Source: Bacillota bacterium
Lineage (GTDB): Bacteria > Bacillota > Sulfobacillia > Sulfobacillales > Sulfobacillaceae
Assembly (NCBI GenBank): GCA_021806205.1
Contig: JAJZXX010000062.1
Coordinates: forward strand, 1-38,031
Length of the DNA stretch: 38,031 nucleotides
Direction of reading: 5' to 3'
The position numbers and the translations under genes are program-made. Positions 8,585 to 16,844 of the stretch are shown here, one piece after another. Positions within the stretch are counted from its first letter, which is position 1; the number at the start of each line of letters is the position of its first letter. The notes under the pieces are model-generated. The model was not told the origin of the DNA and searched no databases. It worked only from the letters and a program-made list of their open reading frames with translations.

Positions 8585-9428
8585 GCACCATCACCCGCCT
8601 CAGATAGGTGTCGGCAATGCACCGTGCCAGTTGGCGCATCCGGGCCATATAGGCTTGGCGCTGGACGACGGCAATCGCGCCCCGCGCATCCAATGTATTA
8701 AACACATGGGACGCTTTTAAGAGCCATTCATAACTAGGCCGTTCCAGCCCCTGATCCATCAGGCGCCGCGATTCGCCTTCATAGAGGTCAAACAGGTGTC
8801 CCAACAATTCGGCATCGGCCATTTCAAAACTGTAAGCCGCTTGCTCCCACTCCACCCGCGCATAGAGGTCGCGATAGGTGATGCCCGGAGCCCAGGGAAC
8901 TGACCACACATCGTCGCAACCGACCAGATAGCTGGCCAGCCGCTCAATCCCGTACGTGAGCTCCACGGACACCGGGCGACAGTCATGGCCAGCCATCTGC
9001 TGAAAATAAGTAAACTGACTAATTTCCATGCCGTCCAGCCACACCTCCCACCCCAGGCCCTGGGCCCCCAGTGTGGGATTCTCCCAGTTATCCTCCACAA
9101 AACGCACGTCGTGCTGCTTGCGGTTAAGCCCCATCGCTTCCAGACTCCTAAGATAGACCTCCACAATATCGTCGGGCGGCGGTTTTAACACCACCTGAAA
9201 TTGATGATGCTGATACAAACGGTTGGGGTTTTCCCCATAGCGGCCATCCACGGGGCGCCGGCTCGGCTGCACATAAGCCACCCGCCACGGCATATCGTCC
9301 AACGCACGAAAAAAAGTGAGGGGGCTTTGCGTCCCCGCACCTACTTCCATATCAAAGGGTTCTGCCAGCAATACACCCTGGTCTAGCCAAAACTGTTTTA
9401 AAGTTAGAATAAGATCTTGTATCGTCAC
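8577..9428 (-). CDS. glyQ: Glycyl-tRNA synthetase alpha subunit
   Basis: The 283-residue catalytic alpha subunit, which activates glycine and charges tRNA-Gly together with GlyS. The class II core is very conserved here: FDMEVGAGTQSPLTFFRAL, then AYVQPSRRPVDGRYGENPNR, then HHQFQVVLKPPPD, then GWEVWLDGMEISQFTYFQQM. Translation starts at a GTG (9426-9428); the nearest Shine-Dalgarno is GGCGGG inside the last codons of recO, six bases upstream of the gene boundary. It sits between recO and glyS in the standard Firmicute order. I see no T-box leader upstream, so the gene pair appears to be expressed as part of the long yqfC-to-glyS operon. Confidence 0.97.
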   Translation of the reverse strand: MTIQDLILTLKQFWLDQGVLLAEPFDMEVGAGTQSPLTFFRALDDMPWRVAYVQPSRRPVDGRYGENPNRLYQHHQFQVVLKPPPDDIVEVYLRSLEAMGLNRKQHDVRFVEDNWENPTLGAQGLGWEVWLDGMEISQFTYFQQMAGHDCRPVSVELTYGIERLASYLVGCDDVWSVPWAPGITYRDLYARVEWEQAAYSFEMADAELLGHLFDLYEGESRRLMDQGLERPSYEWLLKASHVFNTLDARGAIAVVQRQAYMARMRQLARCIADTYLRRVMVHD

Positions 9429-9434
9429 CTGTTA

Positions 9435-10211
9435 TTACCCGCCTTTGGGACCGTGCGCCAGCCGGTCAATATTCAACAAAAAATCGTAAGACTTGAGCGG
9501 CTTGGCCGTCTCATGCAAAAGGTGCCGGAAAAACAGCCGTTTTAATTCCTCCTCCATACCGCCTTTCACGTCTACTTGCCCAAACTTGCTGGGATGCTCA
9601 TTTAGCCAATATTGTAAACTACGCAGGCTACCGAGGCTAATGGTGTCCATGGGCCCGCCCGCCTTCTCTCGGCAATTCGCGCAATACAGAAAGCCCGCCT
9701 CGATGGCGATGGCAACCGGTCCCTGTTCCAACGGCCGGCCACACGTGCTGCAGTATCCCCAATCAGGCGAAAAGCCTGCCACCGACAGGAATCGAAATCC
9801 CGCCTTCAGGCCGACACTGGCGGCGTGGCGGCCTTGATTGAAGGCATCCAGCGCCGCCAGCAGCACGACAAAACTTTCCTCGGACGGCTCGTGCTCGGGC
9901 ACTAACTGATCCACCACGTCAACCAACACCATTGCCCACCCCAAACGCTCCAGATCCTCGGAAATTTTGGGAAAGCCTTGGGTTAAGTCGGCTTCCATCA
10001 CGTTGTCCAGCGTCGACCGGCCATGATACAAAGTCGCCTGGCTCAGCGTGAGCGGATGCAACTGTCCCGCCAATTTGCTCTTAGAGCGACGCACCCCGTG
10101 CGCCACGGCGGAAAATTTCCCGGTTTTACAACCGAACAAGGTGACCAAAGCATCATGGTCGCGGTACTGACGCGCCTTGAGTGTAATGACTTGATCTTGG
10201 TACACGGCCAT
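9435..10211 (-). CDS. recO: DNA repair protein RecO
   Basis: RecO loads RecA onto SSB-coated single-stranded DNA in the RecFOR pathway. The 258-residue protein has the N-terminal OB-fold (VITLKARQYRDHDALVTLFG, then GKFSAVAHGVRRSKSKLAGQ) and a helical C-terminal domain. A zinc site is built from CSTC (near residue 155) and CANC (near residue 180); many but not all RecO proteins have these four cysteines. The ATG is one base past the era stop codon, with only a weak GGA as Shine-Dalgarno, so expression probably depends on coupling to era. The era-recO-glyQ-glyS order is the common Firmicute one. Confidence 0.93.
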   Translation of the reverse strand: MAVYQDQVITLKARQYRDHDALVTLFGCKTGKFSAVAHGVRRSKSKLAGQLHPLTLSQATLYHGRSTLDNVMEADLTQGFPKISEDLERLGWAMVLVDVVDQLVPEHEPSEESFVVLLAALDAFNQGRHAASVGLKAGFRFLSVAGFSPDWGYCSTCGRPLEQGPVAIAIEAGFLYCANCREKAGGPMDTISLGSLRSLQYWLNEHPSKFGQVDVKGGMEEELKRLFFRHLLHETAKPLKSYDFLLNIDRLAHGPKGG

Positions 10212-10212
10212 A

Positions 10213-11103
10213 TTAGCGTTCCGGGTCCGCGTAACCCAGCCGCCTTAACCAGGCGTCTTGATCTCGCCAGCCTTCGCGGGTTTTAACCCACAAGTCTAAA
10301 AATACCTGGTGGCCATAATAGGTTTCAAGCTCCGCCCGCGCCCTTTTCCCAATCTCTTTGAGCATATGGCCCCCTTCCCCGATAAGAATCGCCTTTTGCC
10401 CATCGCGTTCCACATAGATGGTGCAACGAATGTAGGTGAGATCCGGCCGCCTCAAGACACGCTCGTCGACCGCTACGGCAATCGAATAGGGAATCTCCTC
10501 GCGAGTCATATCGAGCACTTGTTCGCGCACGACTTCCCCGATATAAAAATCCTCACTTTGATCGGTAATCATATCGTCGGGATAATACGGCGCCCCTTCG
10601 GGCATCGCCTCGATCACCGCCCGGGTGAGGGCCTTCAACCCGGTTTCTTCAAGAGCCGACACCACAAAATGGGTATGATACCCCATCAATGCGCGATAGG
10701 GATCCCACCGCCCTTTAACCTGGCTGACCAGATCCGCTTTGTTCAGCACGAGCCAGACCGGCATCCGGATTCCTTGGCAAAAGCGCGCCACCTCCCGATC
10801 CTCCTGATTAGGTGGCCGGCTAATGTCGACAATATGCCATACCAAATCCGCATCTTTGGCGGACAGGCGGGCCGTCTTGTTCATGCGCCGCCCGAGCTGA
10901 TGCTGCGGTTGATGAATACCCGGTGTATCCACCAGCACCACTTGGGAATCCGGTTGATGCAACACCCCCACAATGCGATTACGCGTCGTCTGAGGTTTTT
11001 TGGCCGCGATAGCCACTTTGCGACCCAAGAGCGCATTCAATAAAGTGGACTTGCCAACATTGGGTCGCCCAACTAACGCCACAAATCCTGACCTATAACC
11101 CAT
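10213..11103 (-). CDS. era: GTPase Era
   Basis: Era is an essential GTPase that binds the 3' end of 16S rRNA and assists 30S subunit maturation. The 296-residue protein has G1 GRPNVGKS (residues 12-19), G3 DTPGIHQP, G4 NKADLV and G5 SALEETG. A C-terminal KH domain follows (GEGGHMLKEIGKRARAELE). I start it at the ATG at 11103, preceded by GGGAGG at a good distance; the frame is open for another 45 codons upstream but those overlap cdd and do not resemble Era. With this start the gene overlaps cdd by 11 bases. Confidence 0.96.
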   Translation of the reverse strand: MGYRSGFVALVGRPNVGKSTLLNALLGRKVAIAAKKPQTTRNRIVGVLHQPDSQVVLVDTPGIHQPQHQLGRRMNKTARLSAKDADLVWHIVDISRPPNQEDREVARFCQGIRMPVWLVLNKADLVSQVKGRWDPYRALMGYHTHFVVSALEETGLKALTRAVIEAMPEGAPYYPDDMITDQSEDFYIGEVVREQVLDMTREEIPYSIAVAVDERVLRRPDLTYIRCTIYVERDGQKAILIGEGGHMLKEIGKRARAELETYYGHQVFLDLWVKTREGWRDQDAWLRRLGYADPER

Positions 11104-11539
11104 GCAGATCCTCCCGTCCGAACTGATGCGGCAACAATTGGGACACTGAGAGAATCCGGGACTCAACCCGGCCGCTGATGTCCGCCAGCACCACTTCGAA
11201 ATCCCCAAACTCGGCCAGCACTTGGCGACATCCGCCACACGGAAAAATCAACTCGGGACCCGGTCCGACCACCACAATCCGCAAAAATGTGCGGTGCCCT
11301 CGACTCACCGCCGTATAAACGGCCGTTCTTTCCGCACAGCATCCCAAGGGATAACTGGCATTTTCCACATTGGCGCCTGTAATGATGGTGTTGTCCTGAC
11401 AACGCAGCGCCGCCCCCACCTTAAACTTAGAATAGGGTGCGTAGGCGTTTTCTCGCGCCAATACTGCTTGGTGCCACAGTTCCTGGTCTTGCATCGGCTT
11501 TGCCCCCGCTTGTCCCATGAAATTATCTTTTCGGGTCAT
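11093..11539 (-). CDS. cdd: Cytidine deaminase
   Basis: This enzyme hydrolytically deaminates cytidine and deoxycytidine to uridine forms in pyrimidine salvage. The 148-residue protein carries the zinc site of the family: CCAERTA with C68 and the catalytic E70, and PCGGCRQ with C101 and C104. The substrate-binding segment FKVGAALRCQDNTIITGANVENASYP precedes it. The ATG at 11539 follows GAGGAG at seven bases and touches the stop codon of the upstream CBS-domain gene. An internal ATG seven codons on is possible but has no better ribosome site. cdd next to era is the standard order in Bacillus. Confidence 0.95.
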   Translation of the reverse strand: MTRKDNFMGQAGAKPMQDQELWHQAVLARENAYAPYSKFKVGAALRCQDNTIITGANVENASYPLGCCAERTAVYTAVSRGHRTFLRIVVVGPGPELIFPCGGCRQVLAEFGDFEVVLADISGRVESRILSVSQLLPHQFGREDLHGL

Positions 11540-12805
11540 CTATTGCTCCTCTGTTTTCGCGGGAGCGATGCGGAGAACGGCACGCGACACCCGCCGACCT
11601 TCCACCTGGGCTACGGTAATCTCAACGTTGTCCAGGGCTACCACCTCCCCTTCGATGGGCACCCGTCCCAACAGGTGCAAAACCAGCCCGCCCACCGTGT
11701 CGAAGTCCTCGTGGGGCAACTCTAGATCGAATCGTTCATTGAGTTCATCCAGTGCGTATAGCCCCGCCACCTCTAAAACCCCAGGCGCTATCTCCCGAAG
11801 CGGAAGTTCCTCATGATCGTCATATTCGTCCTGTATTTCGCCCACAATTTCCTCCAGTAAATCTTCAATGGTCACAAGGCCGGCCGTACCGCCATATTCA
11901 TCCATGACAATGGCCATCTGCGTCCGGTGATGCCGAAAATCCGCAAATAGACTGTCAATTTTTTTGGTCTCGGGTACAAACTGCACCGGCCGGGCCAATT
12001 CTTTGGCCAAGCTGTCCGCCGCCTTATCCCGCCCATAGGCTAAGACGTCTCGCGCATAGATGACTCCCGTAATATCGTCAATCGTCTGACGAAATATCGG
12101 CAAGCGCGAATGACCCCAGTCCACCAAGGCATCCCATACCTCGCCCAATGTCGCCGTGTCCGGCAGGGCTTGCACGTCGATGCGCGGCACCATCACTTCG
12201 CGCACCACCGTATCCCCAAAATCAAACACCCCTTGAATCATCTCGCGCTCGTTGGCTTCCAGCAATCCTTGTTCTTCGCCGACTTCCACGAGGGTCCTGA
12301 GTTCCTCTTCGGTCATGAGTCGACCGCCTTCCGGGTCTTGGCCGAGCAGGCGAATCAATCCGCCGCCGACCCAAGTCAACACGTCCACGACCGGATGAAA
12401 CAGGCTGACCGACACCCGGAGAAATTTGGATAGACGCATGGAAACGCGCTCCGCATGATGCGAGGCAAATGTCTTGGGAGTTATTTCAGAAAAAAGAAGG
12501 ATGAAGATGGTCATCACTACCGTGGATATGACAATGCCCACACTGCCAAAATAGTGGAGAAATAATGCTGTAGCCAAAGCCGAAGCCAAAATATTGGCGA
12601 GGTTGTTCCCAAACAGAACGGTCCCTAACAGCCGATTAGGCTCACGCAATAGACGAGACAGCCGCCTGGCTTCGGGAACATCCGCAAGACTTCTAATTCT
12701 TCCCCGAGACAAAGCCATCATCGCCGTCTCCGCCATCGAATACAACGCCGAAAACGCGACGACCACCACCAGGGCCACTATGATAATCCATTCATGGTGT
12801 GCCAC
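11540..12805 (-). CDS. CNNM/CorC-type membrane protein with CBS pair (HlyC/CorC family)
   Basis: A 421-residue integral membrane protein. Domains in order: a DUF21/CNNM transmembrane region (residues about 1-190, with hydrophobic stretches at 7-28, 60-85 and 90-110), two CBS domains (about 210-335; REVMVPRIDVQALP and MAIVMDEYGGTAGLVTIEDL), and a C-terminal CorC_HlyC domain. Relatives export or sense magnesium or cobalt; none are true haemolysins despite the old name. Translation probably starts at a GTG inside dgkA, a 14-base overlap. In Bacillus no such gene separates dgkA from cdd, but it is common there in Clostridia. The ion specificity is not readable from the sequence. Confidence 0.9.
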   Translation of the reverse strand: MAHHEWIIIVALVVVVAFSALYSMAETAMMALSRGRIRSLADVPEARRLSRLLREPNRLLGTVLFGNNLANILASALATALFLHYFGSVGIVISTVVMTIFILLFSEITPKTFASHHAERVSMRLSKFLRVSVSLFHPVVDVLTWVGGGLIRLLGQDPEGGRLMTEEELRTLVEVGEEQGLLEANEREMIQGVFDFGDTVVREVMVPRIDVQALPDTATLGEVWDALVDWGHSRLPIFRQTIDDITGVIYARDVLAYGRDKAADSLAKELARPVQFVPETKKIDSLFADFRHHRTQMAIVMDEYGGTAGLVTIEDLLEEIVGEIQDEYDDHEELPLREIAPGVLEVAGLYALDELNERFDLELPHEDFDTVGGLVLHLLGRVPIEGEVVALDNVEITVAQVEGRRVSRAVLRIAPAKTEEQ

Positions 12806-13304
12806 CGGGTCGGTTCTGGCCTCCTTCGGATTGGTGTCGATCAGGCACCAGAGCCCATAATACCAAATAACCCACGCTTAACGCTAGACACCAGACAATC
12901 AAAAGAATCGGGTTCTCCTGCCATCGTACCATAAAATAGTCCGGCAGATGCTGCAGTCGCGGCGCATAAATGACTAACCCGATCGCAACCGAAGCCATAG
13001 CCGCTATCAACACCGCGCCCGCAGCCGTGTCCTTAGCCTCACGGGCCAAGCGATGATACTCGGGACTGGCCAAATCCACCACGGCTTCTACGGCACTGTT
13101 GATTAACTCCAGCCCTAACACCAGGGCCATGGCTCCAATAGCAAAAGCCCAATCAAGGCGGCTAAAATTTAAGAGCCAGGCTAGCCCCGACACAAACAGT
13201 CCGACCGACACATGGACGCGCAAATTCCTTTGGGAGCGCAACGCCTGCCAAATTCCCCGCCCAGCAAACCCGAACGCGGCCAAAAAGGCATTACGGCGCT
13301 TCAC
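12792..13304 (-). CDS. dgkA: Undecaprenol/diacylglycerol kinase
   Basis: A small membrane kinase; Gram-positive members phosphorylate undecaprenol and so recycle the lipid carrier for cell-wall synthesis. The hallmark is ELINSAVEAVVDLASPEYH with REAKDTAAGAVLIAA following; these hold the catalytic glutamate and metal-binding residues. At 170 residues it is longer than the usual 120-140: after the third helix there is an additional C-terminal hydrophobic segment (ILLIVWCLALSVGYLVLWAL). It starts with GTG, overlapping ybeY by 14 bases, with AGGA upstream. The pairing with ybeY and pgpH is standard. Confidence 0.92.
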   Translation of the reverse strand: MKRRNAFLAAFGFAGRGIWQALRSQRNLRVHVSVGLFVSGLAWLLNFSRLDWAFAIGAMALVLGLELINSAVEAVVDLASPEYHRLAREAKDTAAGAVLIAAMASVAIGLVIYAPRLQHLPDYFMVRWQENPILLIVWCLALSVGYLVLWALVPDRHQSEGGQNRPGGTP

Positions 13305-13740
13305 GCGTTAATCCTACCGATGTCAGGATTTCCTCCGTCTTGGCCATCATGCGGGACTCGTCGTCGGGTAAAACGTGGTCCCACCCAACCAGGTGAAGTA
13401 CCCCATGAACGGTGAGAAACCCGATCTCGCGATTCAGGCTATGTCCATATTCATGGGCCTGACGCTCAGCCTGTTCCACCGAGATAATGACATCCCCTAA
13501 CAAGCTCTCCCAGTCATCCGCTTTGTCGCCTTCACGTTGACTAAACGACAAAACATCGGTGGGGTTGTCCACCCCGCGATAAGTCCAATTCAGTGCTTTT
13601 ACGGTGGCGTCATCGGTCAAAAGCAACGATAATTCCACGTCTTCTAAGGCAACACTAGCGAGGGTCGCCCGGGCCGCCTGGAGGGCGACCGCCTCCCACT
13701 CGCCGCACCAAGCGGGGTGACTTTCCGCCGCGATTTCCAT
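13291..13740 (-). CDS. ybeY: Endoribonuclease YbeY (16S rRNA maturation)
   Basis: YbeY is a zinc-dependent endoribonuclease acting in 16S rRNA 3' end maturation and ribosome quality control. The 149-residue protein has the metal motif H-x3-H-x5-H as HGVLHLVGWDH (H112, H116, H122) and the upstream N-x-x-Y-R-x3-x-P-T-D-V-L-S-F segment (NWTYRGVDNPTDVLSF). The ATG at 13740 lies behind AAAGGAG; the open frame extends 16 codons further but that portion is unlike YbeY. The start lies 86 bases inside the 3' end of pgpH, an unusually long overlap for this operon. Confidence 0.96.
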   Translation of the reverse strand: MEIAAESHPAWCGEWEAVALQAARATLASVALEDVELSLLLTDDATVKALNWTYRGVDNPTDVLSFSQREGDKADDWESLLGDVIISVEQAERQAHEYGHSLNREIGFLTVHGVLHLVGWDHVLPDDESRMMAKTEEILTSVGLTREAP

Positions 13741-15850
13741 TGTTTTTACTCCTTTCCATCTCTTTGAGCACCCGATCGGGATATTCAATCCGTTGGTGAA
13801 ATACCCCGGTCAACACCCTCGTAAAGGTGCGGGCAATGGTGTCTAATTCTTTTAAGGTGAGGTTGGATTCATCTAACTGCCCATCTTCCAACCGCTCCTT
13901 AATAAGGCGGCGAACCACCTGTTCGATGGTGGGCGGGTTAGGATTCTTCAATGTGCGCACGGTAGCTTCACTGGCATCCGCCAGCATCACGATCGCGGTC
14001 TCCTTGGATCGCGGTTTAGGACCATCATACCGAAAATCGCTTTCTGGCACGGCGTCGTCGCCTTCTTGGTCACGGGCCTTTTCGTAAAAGAAACGAATGA
14101 GTGTCGTGCCGTGATGTTCACGAATGAAGTTCACGATGGGCTCAGGCACCCGATATTCGCGCGATAGTTCGATGCCGTCCTTCACGTGTGAGGAAATAAT
14201 AATCGCGGATAATGTGGGTGCCAGCCGGTCGTGCGGATTTTCCGCACCAAACTGATTGTCCACAAAAAAGTACGGACGCTTAGACTTACCGATATCATGG
14301 TAATAGGCGCCAACACGGGCCAACAAGGAATTGCCACCCACCGCTTCGGCCGCCGCTTCAGCCAGATTGCCCACCATGATGCTGTGGTGGTAGGTTCCCG
14401 GCGCTTCCACCAAAAGCTTTCGCAAGAGCGGCTGGTTGGGATTGGAGAGTTCAATCAACTTCACCGCCGTGACCACCCCAAAGGGTCCCTCTAAGAGAGG
14501 AATAGACCCCATGGCCAAAATCGACGCCACAAACCCGTCGACAACCGCCCAGACCAAGTACTGCCACACTTGCGCTTGAAGAAGACTGGCACCCTGCATT
14601 AAATCTAATCCCAAGAGCGCCAGCAAATTGACTAAGGCCACCAACAAGCCGGCTCTTAATATGTCATAGCGTTGCGACAGCCGGCTAGTCCCAAACACGC
14701 CCGCAACCGCGCCGAAAAATGAGACGAGCGCTACGTTGATATCTGCACCGGTTAACACCGCTGTCGACAGCGCAACGATCCCTGCAACGACTAGTCCTAA
14801 CCCCGAATCGATTAAAGCGGTAACCATGATGGCGGTGGTGGGCACCACTAAGTAGCTCAAGCCCGGCACCCCGCTTAAGGCATCCGCGGCGGCCACGGCC
14901 ACCACTAAAATGAGTCCCGTCATGGCGGACACCCGCCAGGAGTCGATCAACCGCCGTCGCAAAAACCAAAAATATCCGGCGATGATGGCCACCATAGCCG
15001 TGACAAACACCATCGACCCCAAAACCGGCCCGATGTCCCACCCCTGATTGACCAGTCCCAGTTGGCGCAACACTTCCATGTCCGCAGGCGTCACCGTCTG
15101 GCCTTGTTGCACCACCACTTCGCCCTTAAGAATCTTAACCAAAGGCACTTTGGCCGCAGCCAGATTACGCTGGCGGGCCGTAGCTTGCCGATTCAAATAC
15201 GTGTTAGGCACCACTAAAGATTGGGTGAGATCGGTTAGAAACAGACGCAAGGACGGACTAGGCGTCTCCTGTTGGGTCAAGCGCGCCACAAAAGACTTGG
15301 CTTCTTGCAGGCCGACTGAACTATTGCGAACGCCGCCATTGCCCATGACCGACGACAACGTCACTAACGCATCTTGTTGCAACTGCGACAGGGTGGAAGG
15401 ACTTAAGGACAGCACCGTCGTCCATACCGATCGGGGCATAGAGATCGGGATTTCGTTGGTGATGGCCGATTCTCTTTCCGCTAACGGGGCAGCGGTGTCC
15501 TCGGATAACGCTAAGATATAGGCAAAATCGGCCCGAGTCTTTTTCTTTTGCTGACTTAATGCGTGCGGACGCGTCAGATAGACGCGGGCTTGTGCCGCCA
15601 TGGCTTCCCGGCGGGCTCGCGCCGTCTGGGCAAAATCAATCACCCCATAGGGCGCCGTAATAGTGCGGGGGGCCAAATCGCCCGCCGTGAGGTTCACGCG
15701 GTGGCTAAAGAGCGTCACCATGAAAATTCCTACAATGAAGAGCCACGTTAAAAATGCCGCAGTCCATTGCGCGGCCCGACCCTCTTTCAACCAGGGATAT
15801 CGTCTTGCAATTTGACTTGGCCATCTCCCGTCGCCCTGGGTACTATTCAT
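13655..15850 (-). CDS. pgpH: PgpH-type 7TM-HD cyclic di-AMP phosphodiesterase
   Basis: This 731-residue membrane protein has the PgpH/YqfF architecture. There is an N-terminal membrane helix (about 28-50), an extracellular 7TMR-HDED domain (about 50-270), a block of about seven membrane helices (275-460), and a cytoplasmic HD domain (about 480-660). The HD domain shows GTYHHSIMVGNLAEAAAEA and YYHDIGK (H518-D519), then HHGTTLIRFFYEKA. Characterised members hydrolyse c-di-AMP to pApA. The ATG overlaps the phoH stop by four bases. The C-terminus carries a basic, glycine- and proline-rich tail (from about residue 700) encoded in the overlap with ybeY. The tail could be real or could reflect loss of an earlier stop codon. 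Confidence 0.93.
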   Translation of the reverse strand: MNSTQGDGRWPSQIARRYPWLKEGRAAQWTAAFLTWLFIVGIFMVTLFSHRVNLTAGDLAPRTITAPYGVIDFAQTARARREAMAAQARVYLTRPHALSQQKKKTRADFAYILALSEDTAAPLAERESAITNEIPISMPRSVWTTVLSLSPSTLSQLQQDALVTLSSVMGNGGVRNSSVGLQEAKSFVARLTQQETPSPSLRLFLTDLTQSLVVPNTYLNRQATARQRNLAAAKVPLVKILKGEVVVQQGQTVTPADMEVLRQLGLVNQGWDIGPVLGSMVFVTAMVAIIAGYFWFLRRRLIDSWRVSAMTGLILVVAVAAADALSGVPGLSYLVVPTTAIMVTALIDSGLGLVVAGIVALSTAVLTGADINVALVSFFGAVAGVFGTSRLSQRYDILRAGLLVALVNLLALLGLDLMQGASLLQAQVWQYLVWAVVDGFVASILAMGSIPLLEGPFGVVTAVKLIELSNPNQPLLRKLLVEAPGTYHHSIMVGNLAEAAAEAVGGNSLLARVGAYYHDIGKSKRPYFFVDNQFGAENPHDRLAPTLSAIIISSHVKDGIELSREYRVPEPIVNFIREHHGTTLIRFFYEKARDQEGDDAVPESDFRYDGPKPRSKETAIVMLADASEATVRTLKNPNPPTIEQVVRRLIKERLEDGQLDESNLTLKELDTIARTFTRVLTGVFHQRIEYPDRVLKEMERSKNNGNRGGKSPRLVRRVGGGRPPGGPGDPR

Positions 15851-16818
15851 GGTGTGTTGGCCTCGTTTGCCTCCTCAAACCGTTGATACGCCTGGATGAT
15901 GCGCGCCACTAAAGGATGCCGTACGACATCGCGGTCGGTTAACCGCACCACGGCAACGCCGTCCACGTCCTCCAGAATCTTTGCCGCAAACTTTAGTCCG
16001 GAACGCTGGCCGGGCATTAAGTCCACTTGAGTCTGATCTCCCGTCACCACCATCTTGGAACCTTCTCCGAGCCGCGTCAACGCCATTTTCATCTGTTCAT
16101 AGGTGGAGTTCTGCGCCTCATCCAGAATAATAAAGCTTTGGCTGAGCGTACGACCCCGCATGTACGCTAACGGCGCGACTTCAATGGTGCTGCGTTCCCG
16201 GTATTTGTCCACCGCCTCCTGCCCCAATAGATCATATAAGGCATCATAGAGCGGACGAAGATAGGGATCTACCTTGTCTTCCAACGCCCCCGGCAAAAAC
16301 CCCAGCTTTTCTCCGGCCTCGACCGCGGGCCGGGTGAGGACAATACGCTCAACCTCGTGCGCTCTCAGTGCATTGACGGCCATCGCCATGGCTAAATAGG
16401 TTTTTCCTGTGCCGGCTGGACCCACGCCAAACACCAAGGTGCCTTCCCGGATGGCTTCCACATACAGTTGCTGCCCCAACGTTCGGGGCCGCACCACCCG
16501 TCCCGACGTGGTAGTATAAACGTTCTCCGACAGCAAATGCAAAAATTGCCGTTCGGCTCCCTCCGTCACAGCGCGCACAGCCGAGTCCACCACATGAGGA
16601 CGCAGAGGCTGACCCGAGTATATCCACTCACCTATCAGGTCCAACACCTTGTAAGCGCGATCTTGATTCTCCGGGGCCCCTTGAATGGCAATCACATTGC
16701 CGCGCGCAGTCAATTTCACGTTGAAAGCTTTTTCCAAAGACTTGAGATGTTCATCACCGCGGCCCATAATCATCATCCAGGCCTGGTTATTCTGGACCAC
16801 CCACTGATTTTGCGCCAA
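15847..16818 (-). CDS. phoH: PhoH-family ATPase (PhoL/YbeZ type)
   Basis: A 323-residue cytoplasmic P-loop ATPase that works with YbeY; related proteins behave as RNA helicases or RNases. Walker A is GPAGTGKT (about residue 133) and Walker B is FIILDEAQNS (about 230). The segments LTRPAVEAGEKLGFLPG and VTGDQTQVDLMPGQRSGL are characteristic. An N-terminal KH-like region (residues 20-70) precedes the ATPase domain. I read the start as TTG at 16816-16818 behind AAGGGGG; the next candidates are the two methionines at residues 15-16. Its place between yqfD and pgpH is standard for Firmicutes. Confidence 0.93.
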   Translation of the reverse strand: MAQNQWVVQNNQAWMMIMGRGDEHLKSLEKAFNVKLTARGNVIAIQGAPENQDRAYKVLDLIGEWIYSGQPLRPHVVDSAVRAVTEGAERQFLHLLSENVYTTTSGRVVRPRTLGQQLYVEAIREGTLVFGVGPAGTGKTYLAMAMAVNALRAHEVERIVLTRPAVEAGEKLGFLPGALEDKVDPYLRPLYDALYDLLGQEAVDKYRERSTIEVAPLAYMRGRTLSQSFIILDEAQNSTYEQMKMALTRLGEGSKMVVTGDQTQVDLMPGQRSGLKFAAKILEDVDGVAVVRLTDRDVVRHPLVARIIQAYQRFEEANEANTP

Positions 16819-16844
16819 CCAGCGTCCCCCTTGTTATGATCGCA

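Noticed and set aside
11104-11238. N-terminal extension of Era by 45 residues
   Set aside because: It lies within cdd, does not match Era, and the ATG at 11103 has GGGAGG in the right place.
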